From positions 806,001-870,000 of the forward strand of contig JASCOF010000002.1 in the NCBI GenBank assembly GCA_029960065.1: a stretch of 64,000 bases of DNA, in the 5' to 3' direction. The notes beneath the pieces were generated by a model that had not been told where the DNA came from, searched no databases, and worked only from the letters and a program-made list of their open reading frames with translations. Shown here in pieces: positions 18,143 to 26,562 of this stretch. How positions within the stretch are numbered: the first letter of the stretch is position 1; the number at the start of each line of letters is the position of its first letter. Origin of the DNA: Flavobacteriaceae bacterium PS02336 (GTDB taxonomy: Bacteria; Bacteroidota; Bacteroidia; Flavobacteriales; Flavobacteriaceae). The position numbers were made by a program, and so were the translations under genes.

Positions 18143-19348
18143 TTAATACGTTTCGTATTTGTCTCCAAAGTTAAACGTTAAAGAGAAACGAAGTGTGTTT
18201 TCTAAAGGGTTTTTTATTTTCGAAGCTGAGAATAGGTAAGAAACATCAATTTTCATGATATTGTACTTAAAACCTGCTCCTAAAGAGAAAAATTGTTTAG
18301 CTCCTTTTTCAGGGCTTTCATGATAGTATCCTAAACGCATTGCAAATGCATCTTGGTACATGTATTCTGCAGCAAGGCTATAAGTGACTTCTTTCATTTC
18401 TTCGCTGAATCCTCCTGGTGCGTCTCCAAAAGATTTGAATATTCCAGAAACCCATCCGATATTTCTGTAATTGTTATAAGCGGCATCTGTAGCTTGCTGC
18501 TGTGTAATATCTTCAGGGTCATCAAAATCTCCATCGCCGTTTCCGTCCACTGCTGCTTGAATTCCTGGAGGAGTAGGAACTAAGAGTTTAGTAAGTTCAG
18601 CGCTTACGGCAAGTTTATTGTACTCGTCGAAAATAAATTCAAAACCTCCTCCTAATCTTAAATTGGCAGGAAGGAAATTTGTACTGAAATCGTCTCTGTC
18701 ATAACTGATTTTCGGTCCTAGATTTTGAAGATTAATACCAGCTCTCCATCTTCCGTTGAAATCTTGGTAAGCAATTTCTTCTGATTGATAAAATGCAGCA
18801 ACATCAACAGCAAATGTATTGGCAGCAGAAGCATCGACATCTTCTGAAGCTACTTTTAAGTTCGAATTTATAAAACGTGCTCCAACAGCCATAGAGAATT
18901 CTTCGCTTAATTTTAGAGAGTAAGATCCGTCTAAAGCAAATTCATTTGGATTTACTCTTCTAGGGACTTCATTTGGATCGCCTGTTTGTCTTAATTCGAT
19001 ATCTCCAAAACCAAAATAACGAAAGCTTCCTGCAAAGGCGCTTCGTTCATTAATTTTGTTGTAATATGTTACCTGTCCTAGAGAGATGTCGTTGGCAAGA
19101 TCTGTCAAATAAGGAGTGTAACTGATTGAAAGACCTTGGGCATCTTCTGAGAAGGCATATTTTGCTGGGTTCCATTGTTGAGAGAATACATCAGCAGAAG
19201 TAGCGACACCTTGATCGCCTAAACCTGCTGCTCTAGCATCTGCAGCAACTAATAGAAAAGGAACTCCAGTTACTATTGGTCTTGATTCCTGTGCCTTTGA
19301 ATTAAAAAGGGTAAAAAGGCAAATTAATAAAAGTGATAGTTTTTTCAT
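18143..19348 (-). CDS. porV: Type IX secretion system outer-membrane protein PorV
   Basis: FadL-like outer-membrane beta-barrel of the T9SS attachment complex; it shuttles cargo from the translocon to the sortase PorU. It has a signal peptide (MKKLSLLLICLFTLFNSKAQ) and the diagnostic N-terminal stretch VPFLLVAADARAAGLGDQG, followed by a 401-aa barrel that ends with an aromatic-rich strand (LRFSLTFNFGDKY). It lies 41 nt downstream of porU on the same strand, the arrangement known in gliding flavobacteria. Confidence 0.95.
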   Translation of the reverse strand: MKKLSLLLICLFTLFNSKAQESRPIVTGVPFLLVAADARAAGLGDQGVATSADVFSQQWNPAKYAFSEDAQGLSISYTPYLTDLANDISLGQVTYYNKINERSAFAGSFRYFGFGDIELRQTGDPNEVPRRVNPNEFALDGSYSLKLSEEFSMAVGARFINSNLKVASEDVDASAANTFAVDVAAFYQSEEIAYQDFNGRWRAGINLQNLGPKISYDRDDFSTNFLPANLRLGGGFEFIFDEYNKLAVSAELTKLLVPTPPGIQAAVDGNGDGDFDDPEDITQQQATDAAYNNYRNIGWVSGIFKSFGDAPGGFSEEMKEVTYSLAAEYMYQDAFAMRLGYYHESPEKGAKQFFSLGAGFKYNIMKIDVSYLFSASKIKNPLENTLRFSLTFNFGDKYETY

Positions 19349-19389
19349 TTATGGGACTAATGTTTTTGGTGGTGCAAATATATATAATA

Positions 19390-22300
19390 TTATAGGATGA
19401 CAAGCTTTTCGTACTTTTCTGCTTTCTTATTGGTTAAATTTGATTTTACAGTTAGTTTGTAAATATACACTCCTTTTCCGATTCTGTCTCCAAAATCGTC
19501 TCTCCCGTCCCATGTTATTTCTCGAGATAAAAAACCTTCTGTTGTAATGGTTTGGTTTTTAGTCCAGACCACTTTTCCTGTTATGGTCATGACCTGCACT
19601 TGTACGTCAAGAGGTTCGTAAGGTCTGTTGTGAGAAAACCAAAATTGTGTATAAGTCGAGAAAGGATTAGGATAGTTAAGAACATGCGATAATGTTAATG
19701 ACTCATCACCTACAACTGTAAATTGAATCTCGCTTGTAACAGGATTGTTGTAAACATCCCAAGCGGTAAAACTTATAGTGTGCAGTCCTGGAGCTAGATT
19801 TCTAAATGGGAAGCGTAAATTTCCATTAGTGTAATCATCTAATTTTGTCTGATAATAATCATTCAAAATATAAGGATTGCTTACGTCTCCATCTAAAATC
19901 GCAACAATATCGTGGCCGATTCCGCTTGCTGTATTAATTCCGTTTTCGTCTTCTAAAAAGGCTAGAAGGAAAGGAGATTCATTTGTGATGCCTCCAGATA
20001 CAAAAGTTTCATCGTTCATATATAACTTCACTTTTGGACTAATATTGTCCTGAGGGGCATTTTCGTTAATTCCTCCAATTTTAATAGCATTGTTGTAGCC
20101 TGTCTGGTTTTCTAAAGCATCATTTTTCTTGGAATAAAAACTAATTTTTCCATTATCAACAGGAATTCTGATGTCTCTAGGTACAACAAAGCTAAATTCA
20201 AACTGACCATTTGTAACAGATGCATTTCCTCTAAAAATAGTTTCGCCTAAAGTTTTAAACTGCATTGGAGGGCTTAATCCGTCGTTGTTTAAGGTCGAGT
20301 TTGTAAGCATTTTGTCGAAAATAGCCGTTGCTAATTCTCCGTTGTAATTGCTTAATAACGTATTGTTTTCGTCTGTGATTTCTCCTGATATTTTAATTTT
20401 GGATAATGATTTGAAGTCAGGTATTGGCTGTGAAATTAAGATGTCATTTACCTTCGTGAGATTGATTCTAGGTTTCGGAATTGCCAGCATTAAGGCTGGA
20501 TCGCCCAAATAAGTAACTACATTGCTGCCAGAGCTGGAATTTTCGTTTTTGGAAATTCGTAACGATTCGGCTATACTGTTATATTGGTTTGAACCATATG
20601 AAAGCAGGTTTTTGCTTAAAGTGCTGTTAAAGCTTTCTCCGTTTATTTTTCCAATTTGGCGAATGGTTGTCAGCATAGAAATCGCTCCTCCCTTAGGATT
20701 CCAATAGACATATTCTCCAGCAGTTGGCCTTGATGGGTCATCAAATCTTGAAAACTCACAAGTTATAGTTATAAATAAAGGATATTTGTATTGGTTGTTC
20801 AGGTTTTGTCCATCTGATTTTTCCCAGATTCTTTCGCTCGCCAGGCCGTCTTCTCCTCCATGTCCTAAATAATTAAAAACTAAAGCGCCTTTTTCAAAAG
20901 CATTAAAGAAGTCAGTTCTGGCTTTGGGATATCTTGCCCCGCCAGCAGAAGCTTCCTGCGTGTAAGCATCCAGAAATATTTTTTCAACATTGAAAAAAGG
21001 TTTTTCGGTTGTAATTAAATCGGCTAATGCGTTTTGGTTTGCCTGGAGTGTTTGGTCGCCTGCGGCATCTGTGTCATCGCTTATTAAAACAAAATTGTTT
21101 CTCCAGTTTCCGTATGATTTTGCGTCATGATATTCTAGAACTTTATTAACCATTTCCTGTGCCTGCGCATTATCTGAAACCAGCATACGCCCGGTTGCAA
21201 TGTCAATTCCGTCAAAAGGATAGCCAATGATTCCTTCGTTTGCATCCATAAGTCCATAAAAATCATCAGAAGCAAATCCGCTTTCGCCTATAGTGTTGCT
21301 TGTGAGCGATTGATATATAGGTACAATATTCGTGTTGTTTGTAATTCGGTCTTTATAATCGTATGAAGCATCTCCAAAGAGGTTTAAATATTTTATTCTT
21401 TTATCAGCAGAAGAAGCATTTTCGTAAATGTATTTTACAAAATTTCGAATCCCTGCTATATCTTGCTTGCCAGAAGAGAATTCTTGATAAATATTTTCGA
21501 GGGCAATAACCTTGACATTTAAATTAGAATTGGTTCTGTGAAAAACAGCTAGCCTCTCTGCTTGAGAAACTAATGATTTTGGTGTTACAATTACATAGTC
21601 GATATCTTGAAAAGCATTTTGGCCGTTTCTGAAAATAGTTCCTTTTAAGTTCTGATTTGCAATTTTGGATTGGTTTTCTTTTAAAGGAGAGTAGTAGTCA
21701 GAAGCATCTATAGCTACATATTTTCTAATTTCTCCCAGATTTGCTTTGAAGCTGAAGGATGCCTGATTTGAATTTTCAATTTTGGAGACATTATATAGGT
21801 CTGTAACATCCCAGATTTGTGATATTCCTGCTGCGTTTCCAAAGGTATAATTTACAACTCCCGCGACAGAACCTGCATCGTTGTATTGAAACGGAAATTG
21901 CTTGCCTGTTCCCAGAAGTTTTCGTTTTGCAATTAAATTGATATAGTCCAGGTATCCTCTTGATCCAGGAACGCCGTTATTGTTGTAAGTTAGTTTTATT
22001 TTAATATTGTCTGTTCCTGTAAAAGTTGTGTTCGGAGGTAAGCTGTTGCTGTTGTACTTGGTTTCAGAACTTGCTGTTAAAGGAGAATAGTTTATGCTTC
22101 CGACATTTTGTCCATTGGCAGAAACTATAAATGAAGTAGCTGTAAAGGCTGCAGAAGCTGCTGTAACTTCTATCTTAACAGGGATGGAAGTGTCTAGATT
22201 TGGAAAATTAAATGAAAATTCTTGTTCTTGATTGATATCAAATGATTCTCCCAGCCATTGACGACCTAGATGAGCAATGTTGGTTTGGTCGATTTCATGA

Positions 22301-23226
22301 AATTGATAGTCATCAAACGTGTTTAGTTCTAATGTGCTGTTTGCAGTTGGCTGATTTAGGTTTAAAATTCTCTTTCCGTCTCCGCCAGAAGCTGTAATAT
22401 AATAGTAGGATTTAGAGTCGTATAGATTTAAATTAGTCTGGCTTTCAGTATTCCAGTTTTCAACCCCTTCAGCATAAAAAAGAATATAGTCTTCATTATT
22501 GAAAATACCATCACTTTCTCCAATTACCTGAATGGCATTTTCTGTTAAATCATCTGGATAATAAGTGTTATTGGCTAATGGAAGCATCTTGCCTCCATTC
22601 CCGTATATTTTGATTCTTCTCGGGTCAACTTTCGAAGAATCAAAGCCTAAACTTTGTAAAAAGGATCTGGTGACTTTGTAAACGCCAGATTTTTGGATGT
22701 AAAAACGATACCAGTCTCCAGAGGCTAACACAGAATTTGAAATTGCAGCAGTTTTTTGAAAGATAGAACTGTTAGAGCTTCTTGCGGTAGAAGAACTGAT
22801 AGAATAAGAAAAAGATTTAATTCTTTTGAAGTTGTTTCCATCTTTTACAATAGGATATAAAGAAATAAATGTTCGTTTTAAATCTCTCGAATTTGTGACT
22901 ATTAAAGATTCATTTGGCTTCGAAGGAATGTTTTCAATCGCTAAATCACCTATATCAGCCCTTGAAACGGACTCATAAATGATATTGCTAATTTGCACCG
23001 AACTGCCGTTTGAGACATTAGTGAGATTTAAATTTTCTAATAACGTTATGCTTTTTTTTGTCATATCGAAGCGAAAACCGCTTCCTGAGAAGTATGGAAT
23101 TACAATTTTATTTTCACCATAATTCGCTTCCTTTTTTTCTTGCCAATTAATTGTTATTCCCCCATTTAACTGAGAAAATGCGAGAATTGGAATCAAAAAA
23201 AGAAAGATGAAAATAAGCTGTTTCAT
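19390..23226 (-). CDS. porU: Type IX secretion system sortase PorU (C25 gingipain-like)
   Basis: Cell-surface cysteine protease (1278 aa) that removes the C-terminal signal of T9SS cargo and links it to the surface. It has a signal peptide (MKQLIFIFLFLIPILAFSQ), an N-terminal propeptide/beta region, and the C25 peptidase domain (about 540-900) with catalytic H789 in LGHGGEDG and C823 in TCEFSRF. Its own C-terminal T9SS-type domain is at about 1190-1278 (LNYPNPFSTYTQFWFS ... GKGVYIYKLTV). In PorU this domain is retained rather than cleaved (family knowledge). Divergent from gldJ, upstream of porV. Confidence 0.95.
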   Translation of the reverse strand: MKQLIFIFLFLIPILAFSQLNGGITINWQEKKEANYGENKIVIPYFSGSGFRFDMTKKSITLLENLNLTNVSNGSSVQISNIIYESVSRADIGDLAIENIPSKPNESLIVTNSRDLKRTFISLYPIVKDGNNFKRIKSFSYSISSSTARSSNSSIFQKTAAISNSVLASGDWYRFYIQKSGVYKVTRSFLQSLGFDSSKVDPRRIKIYGNGGKMLPLANNTYYPDDLTENAIQVIGESDGIFNNEDYILFYAEGVENWNTESQTNLNLYDSKSYYYITASGGDGKRILNLNQPTANSTLELNTFDDYQFHEIDQTNIAHLGRQWLGESFDINQEQEFSFNFPNLDTSIPVKIEVTAASAAFTATSFIVSANGQNVGSINYSPLTASSETKYNSNSLPPNTTFTGTDNIKIKLTYNNNGVPGSRGYLDYINLIAKRKLLGTGKQFPFQYNDAGSVAGVVNYTFGNAAGISQIWDVTDLYNVSKIENSNQASFSFKANLGEIRKYVAIDASDYYSPLKENQSKIANQNLKGTIFRNGQNAFQDIDYVIVTPKSLVSQAERLAVFHRTNSNLNVKVIALENIYQEFSSGKQDIAGIRNFVKYIYENASSADKRIKYLNLFGDASYDYKDRITNNTNIVPIYQSLTSNTIGESGFASDDFYGLMDANEGIIGYPFDGIDIATGRMLVSDNAQAQEMVNKVLEYHDAKSYGNWRNNFVLISDDTDAAGDQTLQANQNALADLITTEKPFFNVEKIFLDAYTQEASAGGARYPKARTDFFNAFEKGALVFNYLGHGGEDGLASERIWEKSDGQNLNNQYKYPLFITITCEFSRFDDPSRPTAGEYVYWNPKGGAISMLTTIRQIGKINGESFNSTLSKNLLSYGSNQYNSIAESLRISKNENSSSGSNVVTYLGDPALMLAIPKPRINLTKVNDILISQPIPDFKSLSKIKISGEITDENNTLLSNYNGELATAIFDKMLTNSTLNNDGLSPPMQFKTLGETIFRGNASVTNGQFEFSFVVPRDIRIPVDNGKISFYSKKNDALENQTGYNNAIKIGGINENAPQDNISPKVKLYMNDETFVSGGITNESPFLLAFLEDENGINTASGIGHDIVAILDGDVSNPYILNDYYQTKLDDYTNGNLRFPFRNLAPGLHTISFTAWDVYNNPVTSEIQFTVVGDESLTLSHVLNYPNPFSTYTQFWFSHNRPYEPLDVQVQVMTITGKVVWTKNQTITTEGFLSREITWDGRDDFGDRIGKGVYIYKLTVKSNLTNKKAEKYEKLVIL

Positions 23227-23309
23227 TGGTTTAAAAAGCGAAATTTAATTAAAAAATAATTAGTAAGTAAAAATATAGTATTTCATGTTACAGTAAATAA
23301 TAAAAAGTA

Positions 23310-23317
23310 TATTTTTG
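23310..23317 (+). promoter_or_regulatory. Candidate gldJ -7 box (TATTTTTG)
   Basis: TATTTTTG matches TAnnTTTG, giving a 5' leader of about 115 nt. A second possibility is TTG (23381) -N19- TATATTGC (23403), closer to the ATG but with one T missing from the box. Confidence 0.4.
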
Positions 23318-23434
23318 CGTTCGTAACTAAAGGATATTTTTCTGGTAAAAAACAGCTAAATAAAATTATTAGAACAGATGTTGCTAATTAAATGTTAATT
23401 GTTATATTGCAGCACCTAAATTTATCACCTAAGA

Positions 23435-25126
23435 ATGAGTATGAAAGTAAACAAAATTGTAGTCTTGCAGTTAATGATGTCAATGGTATTGATGTTGGGC
23501 ACGGCTAGTTGTAGCAAAAAATCGAGTTCCACTAGCGCTTCTAGAGCAACTGGCTGGGATGTAGATAGTCAGAATGGAACTGCTGCTAGAAATGCAGGTA
23601 AAAAACAACAGGCTGGTCCTGGTTTGGTTTTTGTTGAAGGAGGTACGTTTACAATGGGTAAAGTACAGGATGATGTTATGCACGATTGGAATAACACACC
23701 AACTCAACAACACGTTCAGTCATTCTATATGGATGAAACCGAAGTTACGAACGGTATGTACTTAGAATACCTAGAGTGGTTAAAGAAAGTTTTCCCGCCT
23801 ACAGAAGAAAATTACAAAAATATTTACGAAGGAGCATCACCTGATACTCTTGTTTGGAGAAATCGTTTAGGTTATAACGAAACGATGACAAATAATTACC
23901 TAAGACATCCTTCTTATGCTAACTATCCTGTGGTTGGTGTTAACTGGATTCAAGCTGTTGAATTTAGTAAATGGAGAACTGACCGTGTAAACGAAGCAGT
24001 TTTAGAGAAAAACGGATATCTTCAAAAAGGTGCTAAAACAAATGATGTTAATGCTGAAAATGCATTTAATACTGAAGGATATTTAATGTCTCCAAGTACA
24101 TCACGTGGTGGAAGCGAAGAAATTGTTTTAAAGAAAAACCCAACTGGAAGAAGACCAAAAGCTGGAAAAGATGGTGTAGTTCCTGAAGAGAAAAACGTTT
24201 ACGCACAACGTTCTTCTGGAATCATTTTACCAGAATATAGACTTCCTACTGAAGCAGAATGGGAATACGCAGCTGCTGCAGATGTTGGACAAAGAGAATA
24301 TAATATCTACAAAGGACAAAAGAAATATCCTTGGTCTGGAGATTATACTCGTTCTAACAAACGTAAAAACAAAGGTGACCAATTGGCTAACTTTAAACAA
24401 GGAAACGGTGATTACGGTGGAATTGCAGGTTGGTCAGATGACGGAGCTGATATTACTAACGCTGTAAAAAGCTATGCTCCAAACGATTTCGGATTATATG
24501 ATATGGCCGGAAACGTTGCAGAATGGGTAGCAGACGTTTACAGACCAATTATTGATAATGAAGCAAATGATTTCAACTACTACAGAGGAAACCAATATGC
24601 TAAAAACAAAATTGGTAAAGATGGTAAAATCGAAATTGTTACAACGGCTACAATTAAGTATGATACTTTAAGTAATGGTAAAGTTGTTGCAAGAAACCTT
24701 CCTGGAGAAATTGCTCAGGTACCGGTTGACGAGCAAGAAACTTATTTGAGACAAAATTTCAGCACAAGTGATAATATCAACTACAGAGATGGTGATAAAC
24801 AATCTTCTAGATATTTTGACTTTGGTGATTCTGAATCAGGTTCAAAAGCAGATCAAGCAATGTACAATGCTCCTAAACATAATGTAACTACAGATAGTTT
24901 AGGTAAAATGATAAGAAAATACGATAATTCTAGTAAACGTACTACTTTAATCGATGACAAAGTAAGAGTTTATAAAGGAGGTTCTTGGAGAGATAGAGCT
25001 TATTGGTTAGACCCAGCTCAAAGAAGATATTTCCCTCAAGATATGGCAACTGATTACATTGGTTTCAGATGTGCAATGTCTAGAGTAGGTTCTAAATCTG
25101 AAAAAAGAAGATCTCCTAGAAACTAA
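23435..25126 (+). CDS. gldJ: Gliding motility lipoprotein GldJ
   Basis: Outer-membrane-associated lipoprotein needed for gliding and T9SS function; it stabilises GldK and forms helical tracks in Flavobacterium johnsoniae (established). It has a signal-II leader with lipobox cysteine C26 (LGTASCSKK). A formylglycine-generating-enzyme/sulfatase-modifying-type domain runs from about 60 to 555 (VEGGTFTMGK, MDETEVTNGMYLEYLEW, RLPTEAEWEYAA, YDMAGNVAEWVAD, VYKGGSWRD, IGFRCAMSR). It is split by inserts as in GldJ/GldK. Length 563 aa fits. ATG at 23435 is used; ATG at 23441 is also possible. Confidence 0.96.
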   Translation: MSMKVNKIVVLQLMMSMVLMLGTASCSKKSSSTSASRATGWDVDSQNGTAARNAGKKQQAGPGLVFVEGGTFTMGKVQDDVMHDWNNTPTQQHVQSFYMDETEVTNGMYLEYLEWLKKVFPPTEENYKNIYEGASPDTLVWRNRLGYNETMTNNYLRHPSYANYPVVGVNWIQAVEFSKWRTDRVNEAVLEKNGYLQKGAKTNDVNAENAFNTEGYLMSPSTSRGGSEEIVLKKNPTGRRPKAGKDGVVPEEKNVYAQRSSGIILPEYRLPTEAEWEYAAAADVGQREYNIYKGQKKYPWSGDYTRSNKRKNKGDQLANFKQGNGDYGGIAGWSDDGADITNAVKSYAPNDFGLYDMAGNVAEWVADVYRPIIDNEANDFNYYRGNQYAKNKIGKDGKIEIVTTATIKYDTLSNGKVVARNLPGEIAQVPVDEQETYLRQNFSTSDNINYRDGDKQSSRYFDFGDSESGSKADQAMYNAPKHNVTTDSLGKMIRKYDNSSKRTTLIDDKVRVYKGGSWRDRAYWLDPAQRRYFPQDMATDYIGFRCAMSRVGSKSEKRRSPRN

Positions 25127-25145
25127 TTTTTAGAATTTCTAGCAT

Positions 25146-25198
25146 AAAAATTCCAAATTCCAAAGCTGAATATTCAGTCTGGAATTTGGAATTTTTTT
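25146..25198 (+). terminator. Terminator of gldJ
   Basis: A long stem, about 17 nt per arm (25146-25162 and 25180-25196), built from AATTCCAAATTCCA and its complement. It is capped by the palindrome CTGAATATTCAG and followed by a T-run. Confidence 0.85.
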
Positions 25199-25241
25199 AT
25201 TGTTTTTTTGCTATTTTTATGGTCTATTTAAAAATTTATAA

Positions 25242-26528
25242 ATGAATATTCAAGACATTCATAACTCATTTTTACAATGCAGTTCTCTTTCTATTGATAC
25301 CAGAAAGATTGAAAAGAATTCAATGTTTTTTGCTATTAAAGGAGAAAATTTTGATGCCAATACATTTGCTAAAGAAGCCTTAGATTTAGGGGCTTTATTT
25401 GTTGTGATTGATAATAAGTCTTATTATATTGATGATAGGACAATTTTGGTTGAAAACAGCTTGCAGACATTGCAGGAATTGGCAAAGTTCCATCGTTCTT
25501 ATCTGGCGCTTCCAATCGTTGCTTTAACAGGAAGTAATGGTAAAACAACCACTAAAGAATTGATAAATGTTGTGCTGTCTAAAAAGTTTAAAACAAAAGC
25601 TACTGTTGGAAATTTAAACAATCATATTGGAGTTCCGTTAACTCTTCTTTCATTTACAAAAGAAACTGAAATTGGAATTGTAGAAATGGGAGCTAACCAT
25701 CAAAAAGAAATTGAATTTTTATGCCAAATAGCACAGCCGGATTTTGGTTATATTACTAATTTTGGAAAGGCGCATTTAGAAGGTTTTGGGGGAGTGGAAG
25801 GTGTGATTGCTGGTAAAAGTGAAATGTATCAATACCTTGCTGTAAATCAAAAAATGGTTTTCATAAATCTTGAAGATCCTATTCAGATAGAAAAATCAAA
25901 AGGAATAAAATCTTTTACTTTTGGTTTAAAAAAGCAAAAAGCTGATTTGAATATTCATGAAATCACTGCTAATCCGTTTGTTGCTATTGAATATAATGAT
26001 TTCAGAATTGAGTCACATCTAATTGGACTTTATAACGCAAATAATATAAACGCAGCTGTTGCTATTGGGAAATATTTTGAAGTAAATGAAAGTGATGTAA
26101 AGAGCGCTATCGAAAATTATATCCCAGCTAATAACAGATCTCAAATGATGCAGAAGGGTTCAAATGAGATTATACTAGATGCTTACAATGCAAATCCCAG
26201 CAGTATGGCTGTTGCAATTACAAACTTTCTTCAGTTGGATAAAAGAAATAAGATTATGATTCTTGGAGATATGTTTGAACTAGGAAACGAAAGCCTTTAT
26301 GAGCATAAAGTTATTGTAGATTCTCTGGCAGGACAAGATCAGGCATTGTGTTTTTTAGTGGGTAAATCATTTTATGAAAATTTGGTTTCAAATGAAAATA
26401 TAAAGTTTTTTGAAACTTTTGAAGCCTTTGCAGATTTCCTTAAAACCTTTAAATTCAATTCTAATACTATTTTAATCAAAGGTTCAAGGGGAATGGCGCT
26501 TGAACGAACTTTAGATTATATTTCATAA
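25242..26528 (+). CDS. murF: UDP-N-acetylmuramoyl-tripeptide--D-alanyl-D-alanine ligase
   Basis: Cytosolic Mur ligase adding D-Ala-D-Ala to UDP-MurNAc-tripeptide, the last cytoplasmic step of the peptidoglycan precursor. The N-terminal substrate domain includes LSIDTRKI and MFFAIKGENFD. The ATP loop GSNGKTTTKE is at 97-106, the central domain has EMGANHQKEI, and the C-terminal ligase domain contains LDAYNANPSSM and GDMFELG. At 428 aa it has normal length. It follows gldJ on the plus strand with a terminator between them, so it is transcribed separately. It marks the boundary of the PUL on its right. Confidence 0.96.
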   Translation: MNIQDIHNSFLQCSSLSIDTRKIEKNSMFFAIKGENFDANTFAKEALDLGALFVVIDNKSYYIDDRTILVENSLQTLQELAKFHRSYLALPIVALTGSNGKTTTKELINVVLSKKFKTKATVGNLNNHIGVPLTLLSFTKETEIGIVEMGANHQKEIEFLCQIAQPDFGYITNFGKAHLEGFGGVEGVIAGKSEMYQYLAVNQKMVFINLEDPIQIEKSKGIKSFTFGLKKQKADLNIHEITANPFVAIEYNDFRIESHLIGLYNANNINAAVAIGKYFEVNESDVKSAIENYIPANNRSQMMQKGSNEIILDAYNANPSSMAVAITNFLQLDKRNKIMILGDMFELGNESLYEHKVIVDSLAGQDQALCFLVGKSFYENLVSNENIKFFETFEAFADFLKTFKFNSNTILIKGSRGMALERTLDYIS

Positions 26529-26562
26529 AAAAATGCCATTCAAATCTGAATGGCATTTTTTT
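26527..26562. terminator. Bidirectional terminator between murF and the PUL regulator
   Basis: A-run plus ATGCCATTCA (26533-26542) pairs with TGAATGGCAT plus T-run (26547-26562), loop AATC. It serves the convergent genes on both strands. Confidence 0.85.
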
